Assembly: GCF_000300875.1 (NCBI RefSeq)
Contig: NZ_AMSG01000012.1
Location: forward strand, 1-64,000
From: Galbibacter marinus
GTDB lineage: Bacteria; Bacteroidota; Bacteroidia; Flavobacteriales; Flavobacteriaceae
Direction of reading: 5' to 3'
Length of the DNA stretch: 64,000 nt
A program made the translations under genes and the position numbers. This document shows positions 26,626 through 38,508 of the stretch, piece by piece (the first letter of the stretch is position 1; the number at the start of each line of letters is the position of its first letter). The notes under the pieces are model-generated. The model saw only the letters and a list, made by a program, of their open reading frames with translations, had not been told where the DNA came from and searched no databases.

Positions 26626-26940
26626 TTAAGCCTCTCCTGTTGGACCAAAGTTCAATGGGATTGGAGGCTGCTCATAATCCTTAATTTCCCCATGATTGCT
26701 CTCAAAACGCTGCACATTATCATGAAGTGCCTTTAGAAATCTCTTGGCGTGTTGTGGGGTAAGAATAATACGACTTTTCACCTTTGCCTTAGGTCTACCG
26801 GGCATAATACTTACAAAATCAACCACAAATTCAGAAACAGAATGATTTATGATGGCTAAGTTCGCATAGGTTCCTTCCGCAGTTACATCATCTATTTCGA
26901 TATTGATTTGATTTTTATTTTGTTCTTTTTGATCGCTCAT
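26626..26940 (-). CDS. DUF3467 protein
   Basis: This 104-residue small protein is typical of DUF3467 (EGTYANLAIINHSVSEFVVDF, then RIILTPQHAKRFLKAL). It follows rpoC in many Bacteroidota and may be made with it, although the terminator at 27006 lies between them. The function is not known. Confidence 0.85.
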   Translation of the reverse strand: MSDQKEQNKNQINIEIDDVTAEGTYANLAIINHSVSEFVVDFVSIMPGRPKAKVKSRIILTPQHAKRFLKALHDNVQRFESNHGEIKDYEQPPIPLNFGPTGEA

Positions 26941-27005
26941 AATTCATGTTTTTGAGAGAACTAAAGGTACTAAGATCTCAGCAATATTAGAGAAGATTTA
27001 AAAAA

Positions 27006-27036
27006 AATAACCCTAGAGAAAATCTCCAGGGTTATT
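27006..27036 (-). terminator. Terminator after rpoC
   Basis: On the minus strand AATAACCCT-G-GAGA pairs with TCTC-T-AGGGTTATT, and a run of eight T (counting the stem's last two) follows. It ends the rplKAJL-rpoBC transcript 25 bp past the rpoC stop. Confidence 0.85.
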
Positions 27037-27061
27037 AATTTATCAAACACTTATTAATTTA

Positions 27062-30000
27062 CTAGAAATTAACGTGTTGTTGTTTGCTTGCCATGATCTC
27101 ATCGTACTCTTCCTTAGATCCTACAATAATATTATCGTAATCTCTCATTCCGGTACCTGCTGGGATTCTATGACCAACAATAACATTTTCTTTAAGTCCT
27201 TCAAGACCATCGACCTTACCGCTAACCGCTGCCTCGTTTAACACCTTAGTAGTTTCCTGGAAGGAAGCTGCTGAGATAAAGGACTTGGTTTGAAGTGAAG
27301 CTCTTGTAATACCTTGAAGAATTGGCGTTGCAACCGCTGGAACAGCATCTCTAGCTTCCACCAATTGTTTATCTGCTCTCTTAAGTACAGAATTCTCATC
27401 TCTGAGCATTCTAGGTGTAATGATCTGACCTGCTTTTAAGTTTTGTGACTCACCAGCATCCTCGACAACCTTCATACCAAAGATTCTATCATTTTCTTCA
27501 ATGAAATCATCTTTATGTACTAATTGTTGCTCAAGGAAGGTTGTATCTCCAGAATCGTTGATACTTACCTTACGCATCATCTGACGTACAACTACCTCAA
27601 AGTGCTTGTCATTAATTTTCACCCCTTGTAAACGATATACTTCCTGTACCTCATTTACCAGGTACTGCTGAACAGCAGATGGCCCTTTAATTCTCAAAAT
27701 ATCTTCTGGTGTAATAGAACCATCAGATAGTGGCATACCTGCACGAACATAGTCATTCTCCTGAACTAGGATCTGGTTAGATAATTTAACCAAGTACTTT
27801 TTAAGTTCTCCTAATTTAGATTCAACTATAATCTCACGGTTACCACGTTTTATCTTACCAAAGGAAACCACACCATCAATCTCACTTACCACTGCAGGGT
27901 TCGAAGGGTTACGCGCCTCGAAAAGCTCGGTAACTCTTGGTAAACCTCCAGTGATATCTCCTGCTTTAGAAGATCTTCTTGGAATCTTAACCAATACTTT
28001 ACCTTCGGCCACTTTATCACCGTTATCTACCATGATATGCGCACCAACTGGTAAGTTGTAAGAACGTAAGGTTTCTCCTTTGCTATCTTTAATTAATAGC
28101 GTAGGAATAAGTTTTTTATTACGAGACTCAGAAATTACTTTCTCTTGGAAACCTGTCTGCTCATCAATTTCTACTTGGTAAGTAACTCCTTGTTCGATAT
28201 TCTCATAAGCAATCTTACCTGAGAATTCAGAGATAATTACCGCGTTATATGGATCCCACTGACAAACCACATCACCTTTTGTTAATTTATCGCCATCCTT
28301 TTTGAAGATTTGCGAACCATAAGGAATGTTATTGGTTGCCAAAGTGATTCCAGTTTTCTCATCAATAAACTTGATTTCAGCTGTTCTGGAAATAACAATA
28401 TCGACTGGCTTTTGTTCAGCGTCAACACCTTTAACAACTTTAAGATCATCGATCTCAACTTTACAATTGTATTTAGAAATGATCTTGTTATCCTCAGAGA
28501 TGTTTCCTGCAATACCTCCAACGTGGAAGGTACGTAGGGTCAACTGAGTTCCTGGCTCACCGATGGACTGTGCAGCAACAACACCAACAGCCTCACCTTT
28601 TTGAACCATTTTCCCAGTAGCTAAGTTTCTACCGTAACATTTAGCACAAATACCTTGTTTAGCCTCACAAGTAAGCGGAGAACGTACATCCATACGCTCT
28701 AGTGGAGAAGCATTTACCTTTTTAACAATGGCATCTGTAATCTCTTCACCTGCACCAACAATTAACTCTTCAGTTAACGGATCATACACATCATTTAAAG
28801 AAACACGTCCTGCAACTCTATCACCTAGAGACTCAACAATCTCGTCATTTTTCTTTAAGGCTTCTACTTCAACTCCTCTTAAGGTACCACAGTCAACAGT
28901 ATTTACGATAACATCCTGTGATACATCCACTAAACGACGTGTCAGGTAACCAGCATCCGCAGTTTTAAGTGCGGTATCCGCTAGTCCTTTACGAGCACCG
29001 TGCGTTGAGATAAAGTATTCCAAAATCGATAGACCTTCCTTAAAGTTAGAAAGAATCGGATTTTCAATAATTTCACCACCACCAGCGGTAGATTTTTTAG
29101 GCTTAGCCATCAATCCACGCATACCAGTAAGCTGACGAATCTGCTCTTTAGAACCCCTTGCTCCAGAATCCAACATCATAAATACGGAGTTGAACCCTTG
29201 GTTATCCTCACGAATACGCTTCATAGCCATTTCGGTAAGCATCGCATTAGTAGAGGTCCAAACATCAATTACCTGATTATAACGCTCGTTATTGGTAATA
29301 AGTCCCATGTTATAGTTCATCATAATTCCGTCAACCTGTTGATTGGCATCCTGAATCATGGTGTCCTTTTCAGCTGGGATAATAATATCACCTAAACTAA
29401 ATGATAATCCACCTTTAAAAGCGAAGTTATACCCCATACTCTTAATCTTATCTAAGAAATCAGCAGTAGTTGGCACATCGGTTGCTTTTAAAATATTATG
29501 GATAATATCTCTAAGCGATTTTTTAGTCAATACCTCATTGATATATCCTGCATTTTCAGGAACCACTTCGTTGAATAGAACTCTACCCACCGTAGTTTCA
29601 ATAATTTGAGGAACTAACTCTCCTTCTTCATTAAAGTCACGAGTACGAACCTTTACAATAGCATTAAGTTCCACTTTCTTTTCGTTGAAAGCGATATTTA
29701 CCTCATCCGCTGAGTAGAAAGTAAGCCCTTCTCCTTTAACGGCTCTCTCTGGAGTTGATTTTCTAGCTTTGGTCATATAATAAAGACCAAGAACCATATC
29801 CTGAGATGGTACTGTAATAGGAGAGCCATTTGCAGGGTTTAATATATTGTGAGAAGCCAACATTAACAACTGTGCCTCAAGGATAGCCTCTGGTCCTAAT
29901 GGCAAGTGAACTGCCATTTGATCCCCGTCAAAATCCGCGTTAAAAGCGGTACACACTAATGGGTGTAATTGTATAGCTTTTCCTTCGATTAGTTTAGGCT

Positions 30001-31363
30001 GGAAGGCCTGAATACCCAATCGGTGTAACGTAGGAGCACGGTTAAGTAATACAGGGTGTCCTTTAAGTACATTCTCAAGGATATCCCATACAACTGGCTC
30101 TCTTTTATCTATAATCTTTTTGGCAGATTTTACTGTCTTTACAATTCCTCTTTCGATTAGTTTTCTAATGACAAAAGGTTTGTAAAGCTCCGCTGCCATA
30201 TTCTTTGGAAGCCCACACTCATAAAGCTTCATCTCTGGACCTACAACAATAACAGAACGAGCAGAGTAATCAACACGTTTTCCTAGTAAGTTTTGACGAA
30301 AACGTCCTTGCTTACCTTTAAGAGAATCCGAAAGTGATTTTAGCGGTCTGTTTGACTCGGTCTTAACAGCAGATGATTTTCTGGTGTTATCAAAAAGTGA
30401 ATCAACAGATTCCTGAAGCATACGTTTTTCGTTTCTCAAAATCACCTCAGGTGCTTTGATTTCCATCAAACGCTTCAAACGGTTATTTCTGATAATAACA
30501 CGTCTGTAAAGGTCATTGAGATCCGAAGTAGCGAAACGACCACCATCAAGTGGTACTAATGGACGTAACTCTGGTGGAATCACCGGAACTACTTTCATGA
30601 TCATCCATTCAGGCTTGTTCTCTCTATTCTTTTGAGATTCACGTAACGCTTCAACAACTTGAAGACGTTTTAAAGCCTCAGTTTTACGTTGCTTAGAGGT
30701 TTCGTTGTTTGCCTTGTGTCTGAGTTCATAAGAAAGATCATCTAGATCAATTCTAGACAACAATTCGATCAAACACTCCGCCCCCATCTTAGCGATAAAC
30801 TTATTAGGATCGTTATCCTCTAAGTATTGATTTTCTGCTGGAATGGTTTCTAAAATATTCAAATACTCTTCCTCGGTAAGGAAGTCCATTTTTTGAACAG
30901 GATCACCATCTGCATTTTTAGCATCACCTGGTTGAATAACCACATAACGTTCGTAATAAATAATCATGTCCAGCTTCTTGGAAGGTAATCCAAGAAGGTA
31001 ACCGATTTTGTTAGGTAAAGAACGGAAATACCAAATATGAGCAACTGGAACCACTAAGTTAATGTGTCCAACGCGATCACGTCTTACTTTCTTTTCTGTT
31101 ACTTCAACACCACATCGATCACAAACGATTCCTTTATAACGGATTCTTTTATATTTACCACAAGCACATTCATAATCCTTTACAGGTCCAAAGATACGCT
31201 CACAAAATAGACCGTCACGCTCTGGCTTATGGGTTCGGTAATTAATAGTTTCCGGTTTGAGAACCTCACCTCTGGATTCTCCTAGAATAGATTCCGGAGA
31301 GGCTAAACCGATTGAGATTTTATTAAATCTCTGTACTGTATTCTTATCTTTATTTCTAGCCAT
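27062..31363 (-). CDS. rpoC: RNA polymerase beta' subunit
   Basis: The start at 31363 (MARNKDKNT) gives 1433 residues; a frame from 31420 would add 19 unrelated residues. The zinc ribbon CACGKYKR...CDRCG is near the N-terminus. The active-site [12 protein letters not shown], bridge-helix and trigger-loop regions, and a second zinc site ([13 protein letters not shown]) are present. It is 90 bp after rpoB with a hairpin between. Confidence 0.97.
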   Translation of the reverse strand: MARNKDKNTVQRFNKISIGLASPESILGESRGEVLKPETINYRTHKPERDGLFCERIFGPVKDYECACGKYKRIRYKGIVCDRCGVEVTEKKVRRDRVGHINLVVPVAHIWYFRSLPNKIGYLLGLPSKKLDMIIYYERYVVIQPGDAKNADGDPVQKMDFLTEEEYLNILETIPAENQYLEDNDPNKFIAKMGAECLIELLSRIDLDDLSYELRHKANNETSKQRKTEALKRLQVVEALRESQKNRENKPEWMIMKVVPVIPPELRPLVPLDGGRFATSDLNDLYRRVIIRNNRLKRLMEIKAPEVILRNEKRMLQESVDSLFDNTRKSSAVKTESNRPLKSLSDSLKGKQGRFRQNLLGKRVDYSARSVIVVGPEMKLYECGLPKNMAAELYKPFVIRKLIERGIVKTVKSAKKIIDKREPVVWDILENVLKGHPVLLNRAPTLHRLGIQAFQPKLIEGKAIQLHPLVCTAFNADFDGDQMAVHLPLGPEAILEAQLLMLASHNILNPANGSPITVPSQDMVLGLYYMTKARKSTPERAVKGEGLTFYSADEVNIAFNEKKVELNAIVKVRTRDFNEEGELVPQIIETTVGRVLFNEVVPENAGYINEVLTKKSLRDIIHNILKATDVPTTADFLDKIKSMGYNFAFKGGLSFSLGDIIIPAEKDTMIQDANQQVDGIMMNYNMGLITNNERYNQVIDVWTSTNAMLTEMAMKRIREDNQGFNSVFMMLDSGARGSKEQIRQLTGMRGLMAKPKKSTAGGGEIIENPILSNFKEGLSILEYFISTHGARKGLADTALKTADAGYLTRRLVDVSQDVIVNTVDCGTLRGVEVEALKKNDEIVESLGDRVAGRVSLNDVYDPLTEELIVGAGEEITDAIVKKVNASPLERMDVRSPLTCEAKQGICAKCYGRNLATGKMVQKGEAVGVVAAQSIGEPGTQLTLRTFHVGGIAGNISEDNKIISKYNCKVEIDDLKVVKGVDAEQKPVDIVISRTAEIKFIDEKTGITLATNNIPYGSQIFKKDGDKLTKGDVVCQWDPYNAVIISEFSGKIAYENIEQGVTYQVEIDEQTGFQEKVISESRNKKLIPTLLIKDSKGETLRSYNLPVGAHIMVDNGDKVAEGKVLVKIPRRSSKAGDITGGLPRVTELFEARNPSNPAVVSEIDGVVSFGKIKRGNREIIVESKLGELKKYLVKLSNQILVQENDYVRAGMPLSDGSITPEDILRIKGPSAVQQYLVNEVQEVYRLQGVKINDKHFEVVVRQMMRKVSINDSGDTTFLEQQLVHKDDFIEENDRIFGMKVVEDAGESQNLKAGQIITPRMLRDENSVLKRADKQLVEARDAVPAVATPILQGITRASLQTKSFISAASFQETTKVLNEAAVSGKVDGLEGLKENVIVGHRIPAGTGMRDYDNIIVGSKEEYDEIMASKQQHVNF

Positions 31364-31414
31364 AATATATGGTGATAATGAATTAAGTGTAATTTGTATT
31401 ACCTTTTTAACCTC

Positions 31415-31439
31415 GGGCAACCTTTTAAAAAGGCTGCCC
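31415..31439. other. Hairpin between rpoB and rpoC
   Basis: The 12-base arms GGGCAACCTTTT and AAAAGGCTGCCC match at 11 of 12 positions; the exception is a G.U pair in the minus-strand RNA. There is no U-tract, so it is more likely an RNA processing or stability element than a terminator. Confidence 0.5.
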
Positions 31440-31453
31440 TATGGTTAAAATTA

Positions 31454-34400
31454 TTAATCTTCTAATCTGATATCTAATCCAAGACCTTTTAATTCGTGCA
31501 TTAACACGTTAAAAGATTCTGGGAGACCAGGTTCTGGCATCATTTCTCCTTTGACAATGGACTCATAAGTTTTCGCTCTTCCGATAACATCATCCGATTT
31601 TACCGTAAGGATTTCTCGTAGGGTACTAGATGCTCCATAAGCCTCCAGTGCCCAAACTTCCATCTCTCCAAAACGTTGACCACCAAATTGCGCTTTACCA
31701 CCAAGAGGTTGTTGCGTAATAAGTGAGTATGGTCCAATTGAACGAGCGTGCATCTTATCGTCAACCATATGCCCAAGTTTCAACATATAGATAACACCTA
31801 CAGTTGCAGGTTGATCAAAACGCTCTCCAGTACCACCATCATATAGATAAGAGTGACCGAATCTAGGAACTGATGCCTGATCTGTTAATTCATTGATCTG
31901 ATCCAAAGTTGCCCCGTCAAAAATTGGAGTTGCAAATTTCTTACCTAGATTTTTACCTGCCCATCCAAGAACAGTTTCATAGATCTGTCCAATGTTCATA
32001 CGCGAAGGTACCCCTAATGGGTTCAACACGATATCCACTGGTGATCCATCCTCTAAGAAAGGCATGTCTTCCTGACGAACGATTCTAGCAACAATACCTT
32101 TGTTACCGTGACGCCCAGCCATTTTATCTCCAACCTTCAATTTACGTTTCTTAGCGATGTATACCTTGGCAAGTTTCATAATACCTGCTGGCAATTCATC
32201 CCCTACAGAGATTGTAAATTTATCACGACGCAATGCACCTTGAAGGTCATTGAGTTTAATTTTATAATTGTGAAGCAAGTCATTGATTAGTGCATTGGTC
32301 TGATCATCAGTAGTCCAAGTTCCACTTACTAAGTGAGCAAAATCATCAACCGCATTCAACATCTTTTGCGTATACTTCTTCCCTTTAGGGAATACCTCTT
32401 CGCCTAAGTCGTTGAAAACACCTTGTGAAGTTTTACCGTTTACAATTGAAAATAATTTTTCAATCAACACATCCTTCAATTGCGAAAATTTGGTTTCGTA
32501 TTCCAATTCCAATTTCGCGATATCTTCTTTATCCTTAGCTCTTTTACGCTTATCTTTGATAGCACGTGAGAATAGTTTCTTATCGATAACTACCCCATTT
32601 AATGAAGGAGAAGCTTTCAATGAAGCATCCTTCACATCACCTGCTTTATCACCAAAGATTGCTCTAAGTAATTTCTCCTCTGGGGTAGGATCAGATTCAC
32701 CCTTAGGTGTGATCTTACCAATAAGGATATCACCAGGCTTAACTTCAGCACCAATACGGATCATACCGTATTCATCCAAATCTTTAGTAGCCTCCTCAGA
32801 TACGTTCGGAATATCATTAGTCAATTCCTCAGCTCCAAGTTTGGTATCTCTAACTTCTAATGAATACTCATCGATGTGAATCGAGGTAAAGATATCCTCT
32901 CTTACCACCTTTTCAGAGATCACAATAGCATCCTCAAAGTTATACCCTTTCCAAGGCATAAACGCTACTTGAAGGTTTCTACCCAAGGCTAGTTCCCCTT
33001 GTTGAGTAGCGTATCCTTCACAAAGCACCTGACCTTTAACCACTTTGTCACCACGTTTAACGTTAGGTTTCAAGTTGATTGAAGTTCCTTGGTTAGTTTT
33101 TCTAAACTTAACCAAATCATAGGTTTTGAAGTCATCGTCAAAGCTTACCAAACGATCCTCTTCAGTACGGTCGTACTTGATAATGATCTTTTTGGCATCT
33201 ACATAATGAACAACACCACTTCCCTCAGCATTAACAAGGACTCTGGAATCAGTCGCCACTTGACGCTCTAATCCAGTACCTACAATAGGTGATTCAGGAC
33301 GTACAAGTGGAACGGCCTGACGCATCATGTTAGATCCCATCAGTGCACGGTTTGCATCATCATGTTCTAAGAATGGTATCAGAGAAGCTGAAATAGAAGC
33401 AATCTGGTTTGGCGCAACATCGGTATAATCGATTTCAACTGGATCTACTACAGGGAAGTCACCTTCCTCACGAGCAATTACCTTATCGGTATCGATATTT
33501 CCATCTTCCTTCATCGGAATGTTGGCTTGTGCAATTTTCTTCTCTTCCTCTTCCTCTGCACTTAGGTACAAAATCTGAGAAAGGTCAACCTTACCATCAG
33601 TTACCTTGCGATATGGAGTTTCGATGAATCCCATACCATTGATCTTAGCAAATACACTCAAAGATGAAATCAAACCAATATTTGGTCCCTCAGGTGTTTC
33701 AATTGGACACAGACGACCATAATGCGTATAGTGAACGTCACGCACCTCGAATCCGGCTCTCTCACGAGAAAGACCTCCAGGTCCTAACGCGGAAAGACGA
33801 CGTTTGTGTGTGATTTCAGCAAGTGGATTGGTCTGATCCATAAACTGAGACAACTGATTGGTTCCAAAGAAGGAATTAATCACCGAAGACAATGTTTTAG
33901 CATTAATAAGGTCAATTGGAGTAAAGACCTCATTATCTCTAACATTCATTCGTTCTCTAATGGTACGAGCCATACGAGCTAAACCAACTCCGAACTGAGA
34001 AGACAATTGTTCTCCTACAGTACGAACACGACGGTTAGACAAGTGATCAATATCATCGATCTCAGCTTTTGAATTAATAAGCTCGATCAAATACTTGATA
34101 ATGGTAATTATATCTTCTTTAGTTAGCACCTGCTTATCCATATCGATATTAAGGCCTAACTTTTTATTCATTCTGTAACGACCTACCTCACCAAGATTAT
34201 AACGCTGATCTGAGAAGAACAACTTATCAATAATCCCTCTTGCAGTCTCCTCATCTGGCGGCTCAGCATTACGCAATTGACGGTAAATGTGCTCAACAGC
34301 TTCCTTTTCGGAGTTTGTAGGGTCTTTTTGTAGGGTATTGTAGATAATAGCGTAGTCGCCTGTGTGGCTATCCTCTTTGTGAAGAAGAACAGTCTTAACA

Positions 34401-35263
34401 TCGGTCTCTAAGATTTCATCAACATGCTCTTTCTCTAAAATGGTATCCCTATCTAAGATAATTTCATTACGTTCAATTGAAACCACCTCACCAGTATCCT
34501 CATCAACAAAATCCTCATGCCATGTCTTTAAAACACGAGCAGCTAATTTTCTTCCAAGAACCTTTTTAAGGCCACTCTTAGATACCTTAACTTCCTCAGC
34601 TAAATCAAATATCCCTAAAATATCTTTATCACGCTCAAATCCAATAGCACGGAAAAGCGTAGTCACTGGTAATTTTTTCTTTCTATCAATATAGGCGTAC
34701 ATCACGCTATTGATATCAGTAGCAAATTCTATCCATGATCCTTTAAAAGGAATAACACGAGCAGAATATAATTTAGTTCCGTTAGCATGGAACGATTGAC
34801 CAAAGAATACACCTGGAGATCTATGCAATTGCGATACTACAACACGCTCGGCACCGTTAATAACAAAAGTACCACTTGGTGTCATATAGGGAATAGTTCC
34901 CAAATACACGTCCTGGACTATGGTTTCAAAATCTTCGTGCTCTGGATCTGTACAGTACAGTTTTAGTCTAGCCTTAAGTGGAACACTATAAGTCAATCCT
35001 CTTTCGATACATTCCTGTATAGAATAACGTGGAGGGTCGATAAAGTAGTCTAAAAATTCAAGTACAAATTGATTGCGCGTATCAGTAATGGGGAAGTTCT
35101 CCATGAAGGTATTATAAAGACCTTCGTTTCCTCGTTCTTCAGATTTGGTCTCCAGTTGAAAGAAGTCCTGGAATGACTTTATCTGAATGTCCAAGAAGTC
35201 CGGATATGCCGGAGTATTCTTAGCAGAGGCGAAACTAATTCTTTCAGTCTGATTTGTGAACAT
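31454..35263 (-). CDS. rpoB: RNA polymerase beta subunit
   Basis: This gene starts at ATG 35263 and encodes 1269 residues. It includes the rifampicin region ([32 protein letters not shown], shown in part), the catalytic [10 protein letters not shown] motif and the C-terminal clamp [15 protein letters not shown]. The rifampicin-contact residues look wild type (Gln, Asp, His, Ser in the order seen in sensitive strains). Confidence 0.97.
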   Translation of the reverse strand: MFTNQTERISFASAKNTPAYPDFLDIQIKSFQDFFQLETKSEERGNEGLYNTFMENFPITDTRNQFVLEFLDYFIDPPRYSIQECIERGLTYSVPLKARLKLYCTDPEHEDFETIVQDVYLGTIPYMTPSGTFVINGAERVVVSQLHRSPGVFFGQSFHANGTKLYSARVIPFKGSWIEFATDINSVMYAYIDRKKKLPVTTLFRAIGFERDKDILGIFDLAEEVKVSKSGLKKVLGRKLAARVLKTWHEDFVDEDTGEVVSIERNEIILDRDTILEKEHVDEILETDVKTVLLHKEDSHTGDYAIIYNTLQKDPTNSEKEAVEHIYRQLRNAEPPDEETARGIIDKLFFSDQRYNLGEVGRYRMNKKLGLNIDMDKQVLTKEDIITIIKYLIELINSKAEIDDIDHLSNRRVRTVGEQLSSQFGVGLARMARTIRERMNVRDNEVFTPIDLINAKTLSSVINSFFGTNQLSQFMDQTNPLAEITHKRRLSALGPGGLSRERAGFEVRDVHYTHYGRLCPIETPEGPNIGLISSLSVFAKINGMGFIETPYRKVTDGKVDLSQILYLSAEEEEEKKIAQANIPMKEDGNIDTDKVIAREEGDFPVVDPVEIDYTDVAPNQIASISASLIPFLEHDDANRALMGSNMMRQAVPLVRPESPIVGTGLERQVATDSRVLVNAEGSGVVHYVDAKKIIIKYDRTEEDRLVSFDDDFKTYDLVKFRKTNQGTSINLKPNVKRGDKVVKGQVLCEGYATQQGELALGRNLQVAFMPWKGYNFEDAIVISEKVVREDIFTSIHIDEYSLEVRDTKLGAEELTNDIPNVSEEATKDLDEYGMIRIGAEVKPGDILIGKITPKGESDPTPEEKLLRAIFGDKAGDVKDASLKASPSLNGVVIDKKLFSRAIKDKRKRAKDKEDIAKLELEYETKFSQLKDVLIEKLFSIVNGKTSQGVFNDLGEEVFPKGKKYTQKMLNAVDDFAHLVSGTWTTDDQTNALINDLLHNYKIKLNDLQGALRRDKFTISVGDELPAGIMKLAKVYIAKKRKLKVGDKMAGRHGNKGIVARIVRQEDMPFLEDGSPVDIVLNPLGVPSRMNIGQIYETVLGWAGKNLGKKFATPIFDGATLDQINELTDQASVPRFGHSYLYDGGTGERFDQPATVGVIYMLKLGHMVDDKMHARSIGPYSLITQQPLGGKAQFGGQRFGEMEVWALEAYGASSTLREILTVKSDDVIGRAKTYESIVKGEMMPEPGLPESFNVLMHELKGLGLDIRLED

Positions 35264-35301
35264 CAATGGACAATATTTTGATTAAAATGAAAATTGAAAA
35301 A

Positions 35302-35369
35302 GCGTATACACTAATATACGCAAAAGGGTTTAGGTCTCAACCCGAACTATCTCAGGAAGGACCTAAACC
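35302..35369 (-). promoter_or_regulatory. Two hairpins in the rplL-rpoB spacer
   Basis: A 10-bp stem, GGTTTAGGTC (35327-35336) with GACCTAAACC (35360-35369), and a 7-bp stem, GCGTATA (35302-35308) with TATACGC (35315-35321), fill the 137-bp gap. The first is followed by a short T4 tract on the minus strand. A partial terminator or RNase site that sets the ribosomal protein to polymerase ratio is likely, as known in other bacteria. Confidence 0.55.
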
Positions 35370-35400
35370 GTAATTTACAGCGCGAGGCTGCAAGATGGAA

Positions 35401-35778
35401 TTACTTTAATTCTACCTCAGCACCCGCTTCTTCTAGAGACGCTTTTAAGCTTTCAGCCTCGTCTTTAGAAATTCCTTCTTTGATAGCTTTTGGTGCGCTA
35501 TCAACTATTTCTTTAGCATCTTTAAGACCTAGACCAGTTAATTCTTTAACTAGTTTTACTACAGCCAATTTAGAAGCTCCAGCAGCTTTAAGGATAACGT
35601 CAAACTCAGTTTGCTCCTCAGCAGCTTCACCTCCACCAGCGGCAGCTCCACCTGCAACAGCTACAGCTGCAGCAGCAGGCTCGATACCATATTCTTCTTT
35701 TAATATATCAGCTAATTCGTTTACTTCTTTAACTGTCAAATTAACCAATTGTTCTGCAAAATCTTTTAAATCTGCCAT
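35401..35778 (-). CDS. rplL: Ribosomal protein bL12 (L7/L12)
   Basis: This 125-residue protein has the N-terminal dimer domain, the alanine/glycine hinge ([16 protein letters not shown]) and the C-terminal factor-binding domain ([20 protein letters not shown]). It forms the ribosome stalk with L10. Confidence 0.96.
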   Translation of the reverse strand: MADLKDFAEQLVNLTVKEVNELADILKEEYGIEPAAAAVAVAGGAAAGGGEAAEEQTEFDVILKAAGASKLAVVKLVKELTGLGLKDAKEIVDSAPKAIKEGISKDEAESLKASLEEAGAEVELK

Positions 35779-35828
35779 TTTCTACCGTTTTAATAAATTT
35801 TTAAAATATAATTGTTTTAAGTGCGTAC

Positions 35829-36350
35829 TTATGATTCTTTTTCTGATAAAGTCTTAAGGATACCAGCCAATTTACCACCACCTGATTTAAGACCGCTAAT
35901 AACGTTCTTAGCAGGAGATTGTAACAATCCGATGATATCTCCGATAACTTCTTCTTTAGACTTGATACTAACAAGAGCATCTAGTTGCTCGTCTCCAAGG
36001 AATACTGCCTCTTCGATGAAAGCACCTTTAAGAATAGGTTTATCAGATTTCTTACGAAAATCCTTAATTAATTTTGCAGGAGCATTTCCAGTTTCAGAAA
36101 ACATCAAGGAAGTATTTCCTTTAAGTACTGTTGGAAGATCCCCAAAATCTTTATCAGAAGCTTCCATTGCTTTTTCAAGCAATGTGTTTTTAACAACTGC
36201 GAGTTTGATATTTGCCTTAAAGCAAGCTCTTCTTAAATTAGTAGTAGCTTGGGCATTCAAACCAGAAATATCAGCCAAATAAATAATGCCGTTATCTCCT
36301 AACTGCGCAGTCAAATCTTCTATTACCGTTAACTTTTCTTCTCTAGTCAT
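35829..36350 (-). CDS. rplJ: Ribosomal protein uL10
   Basis: This 173-residue protein has a MTREEKLTVIEDLTAQL start and the rRNA-binding globular domain. Its C-terminal helix binds L12 dimers. Only 24 bp separate it from rplA, so there is no room for a long autoregulatory leader of the E. coli kind. Confidence 0.95.
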   Translation of the reverse strand: MTREEKLTVIEDLTAQLGDNGIIYLADISGLNAQATTNLRRACFKANIKLAVVKNTLLEKAMEASDKDFGDLPTVLKGNTSLMFSETGNAPAKLIKDFRKKSDKPILKGAFIEEAVFLGDEQLDALVSIKSKEEVIGDIIGLLQSPAKNVISGLKSGGGKLAGILKTLSEKES

Positions 36351-36374
36351 GATTATAAAAATTTACACTGCCAA

Positions 36375-37064
36375 TTAAACTGCTTTAGGATCAACAGGAA
36401 TACTTGGACTCATCGTACTAGATAAGTAGATACTCTTGATATAAACTCCTTTTGCCGCAGTTGGCTTCAGTTTTAAAATTGTTTGTAATAATTCATTGGC
36501 GTTACCTGCAATCTTATCTGCAGAGAAAGAAGCCTTACCGATAGCAGCGTGAACGATACCAGTTTTATCAACTCTAAAGTCAATTTTACCAGCTTTCACC
36601 TCTTCTACAGCCTTAGCTACGTCCATTGTAACTGTACCAGTTTTTGGGTTTGGCATTAAACCTCTAGGTCCTAATACACGTCCTAGTGGGCCTAATTTTC
36701 CCATTACGCTTGGCATAGTGATGATCACATCAACATCCGTCCAACCGTCTTTGATCTTTTGAAGATACTCATCTAACCCAACATAGTCAGCACCAGCAGC
36801 TTTAGCTTCTTCTTCCTTATCTGGAGTAACCAAAGCCAAAACTTTTACATCCTTACCTGTTCCGTGTGGAAGAGTTACAACCCCTCTAACCATTTGGTTA
36901 GCTTTACGAGGATCAACTCCCAAACGTACCGCAAGGTCAACAGATGCATCAAACTTTACGTTAGTGATATCTTTAACTAATTGAGAAGCCTCATCAACAG
37001 AATACAATTTGCTTCTATCAATTTTAGTTACAGCCTCTTTTTGTTTTTTTGTCAATTTTGCCAT
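36375..37064 (-). CDS. rplA: Ribosomal protein uL1
   Basis: This 229-residue protein has the two-domain L1 fold with [39 protein letters not shown] and the conserved C-terminus [11 protein letters not shown]. It is part of the L1 stalk. Confidence 0.96.
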   Translation of the reverse strand: MAKLTKKQKEAVTKIDRSKLYSVDEASQLVKDITNVKFDASVDLAVRLGVDPRKANQMVRGVVTLPHGTGKDVKVLALVTPDKEEEAKAAGADYVGLDEYLQKIKDGWTDVDVIITMPSVMGKLGPLGRVLGPRGLMPNPKTGTVTMDVAKAVEEVKAGKIDFRVDKTGIVHAAIGKASFSADKIAGNANELLQTILKLKPTAAKGVYIKSIYLSSTMSPSIPVDPKAV

Positions 37065-37082
37065 TTCTAGATTCTTTAAGAT

Positions 37083-37520
37083 TTAAAAGGGCCTGTCTCC
37101 TGAAACCGTTAATCCCATAGATCTTGCAGTACCTGCAACCATGCTCATAGCTGATTCCACTGTAAATGCGTTAAGATCTTGCATTTTGTCTTCTGCGATA
37201 ACTTTAACCTGTTCCCAGGTAACGCTTGCAACTTTTTTACGGTTTGGCTCTCCCGATCCTTTTTTAACCTTAGCCGCTTCCATTAGCTGAACTGCCGCTG
37301 GCGGTGTCTTAATTACAAAGTCAAATGATTTGTCTTTGTAAACGGTGATAACAACAGGTAATACTTTACCTTGTTTGTCCTGTGTACGCGAATTAAATTG
37401 CTTACAGAACTCCATGATGTTAACGCCGGCAGCACCTAGAGCGGGTCCAACCGGTGGCGATGGATTCGCTGCACCTCCCCTGACTTGTAGCTTAACTACT
37501 TTACTTACTTCTTTTGCCAT
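37083..37520 (-). CDS. rplK: Ribosomal protein uL11
   Basis: This 145-residue protein has [20 protein letters not shown] (N-terminal, thiostrepton-site domain) and the rRNA-binding C-terminal domain ending [11 protein letters not shown]. It is the substrate of PrmA. Confidence 0.96.
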   Translation of the reverse strand: MAKEVSKVVKLQVRGGAANPSPPVGPALGAAGVNIMEFCKQFNSRTQDKQGKVLPVVITVYKDKSFDFVIKTPPAAVQLMEAAKVKKGSGEPNRKKVASVTWEQVKVIAEDKMQDLNAFTVESAMSMVAGTARSMGLTVSGDRPF

Positions 37521-37593
37521 TGTTTATGTTCAATTTAAAATTTGAATCGTCCAAATTTTGGAAGCTTAGACGAATCTATATAATGTGTAACAA

Positions 37594-38145
37594 TTATATC
37601 TTTTCTACTTGCATATAGCTCAATTCCAATGGTGTCTTTCTTCCAAAGATTTTCACCATCACTTCAAGCTTACGCTTTTCTTCGTTCACCTTCTCAACTG
37701 TTCCATTGAACCCATTGAAAGGACCATCGATAACTTTTACTGTCTCTCCAAGATTATAAGGAATAGCAACATTATCCGTTTTCACAGATAATTCATCCAC
37801 TTTTCCTAGCATACGGTTAACCTCAGATTTACGAAGCGGCACAGGATCTCCTCCTTTTACTTCTCCGAGAAAACCGATAACACCGGTGATAGATTTAATA
37901 ATGTGAGTCACCTCTCCACCTAAGTTGGCTTTCACCATTACATAGCCTGGGAAGTATACACGATCTTTGCTTATTTTCTTTCCATTACGAATCTGGACCA
38001 CCTTTTCAGTTGGAACCAAAACCTCATCTACATAATCACCAAATCCAAGACGTGCGATATCCTGCTCTATGTAACCTTTAACCTTATTCTCCTGGCCACT
38101 TACAGCTCTTACTACATACCATTGTTTTGCCAACGTATCTGCCAT
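37594..38145 (-). CDS. nusG: Transcription antitermination factor NusG
   Basis: This 183-residue protein has an NGN domain (KQWYVVRAVSGQENKVKGYI, YFPGYVMVKA) and a C-terminal KOW domain (GETVKVIDGPFNGFNGTVEK). It binds RNA polymerase and couples it to S10 or Rho. Confidence 0.96.
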   Translation of the reverse strand: MADTLAKQWYVVRAVSGQENKVKGYIEQDIARLGFGDYVDEVLVPTEKVVQIRNGKKISKDRVYFPGYVMVKANLGGEVTHIIKSITGVIGFLGEVKGGDPVPLRKSEVNRMLGKVDELSVKTDNVAIPYNLGETVKVIDGPFNGFNGTVEKVNEEKRKLEVMVKIFGRKTPLELSYMQVEKI

Positions 38146-38166
38146 TGCAATACCCGTCTTTTAAGA

Positions 38167-38352
38167 TTAACTAATTACTCCAAAATAAAGCTTGATCAGT
38201 TCTCCGAAAACTGAATCAATACCCCAAATCACCAATGAAAAAAGTATAGAGAAAACAGCAACAACAACCATTAATCTTTGACCTTCAGACCAAGAAGTCC
38301 AGGTTACGTTTGCTTTTAACTCTACAAATGATTCTTTTATATAATCTATCAT
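38167..38352 (-). CDS. secE: Preprotein translocase subunit SecE
   Basis: This 61-residue short single-helix form is usual outside enterobacteria. It has the amphipathic ELKANVTWTSWSEGQRLM and then one membrane helix (VVVAVFSILFSLVIWGIDSVF). It is upstream of nusG as in most bacteria. Confidence 0.93.
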   Translation of the reverse strand: MIDYIKESFVELKANVTWTSWSEGQRLMVVVAVFSILFSLVIWGIDSVFGELIKLYFGVIS

Positions 38353-38371
38353 TTTGATTTCTATATATTTG

Positions 38372-38442
38372 CACGGGTGGAGAGATTCGAACTCCCATCA
38401 ACGGTTTTGGAGACCGCTATTCTACCCTTGAACTACACCCGT
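38372..38442 (-). tRNA. tRNA-Trp (anticodon CCA)
   Basis: The 71-nt tRNA has acceptor ACGGGTG/CACCCGT, anticodon loop CTCCAAA and T loop TTCGAAT. It lies between tuf and secE, the usual place in Bacteroidota. Confidence 0.95.
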
Positions 38443-38508
38443 ATAATTAAGTTTAAAGGCGTCCTACTTAAACAAAAGAAGGACACCTTAAACTTATATT
38501 TATTGACC

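Noticed and set aside
35480-36282. Plus-strand frames of 125 and 153 residues over rplL and rplJ
   Set aside because: Antisense shadows of highly biased ribosomal protein genes with low-complexity Ala/Pro/Ser content.
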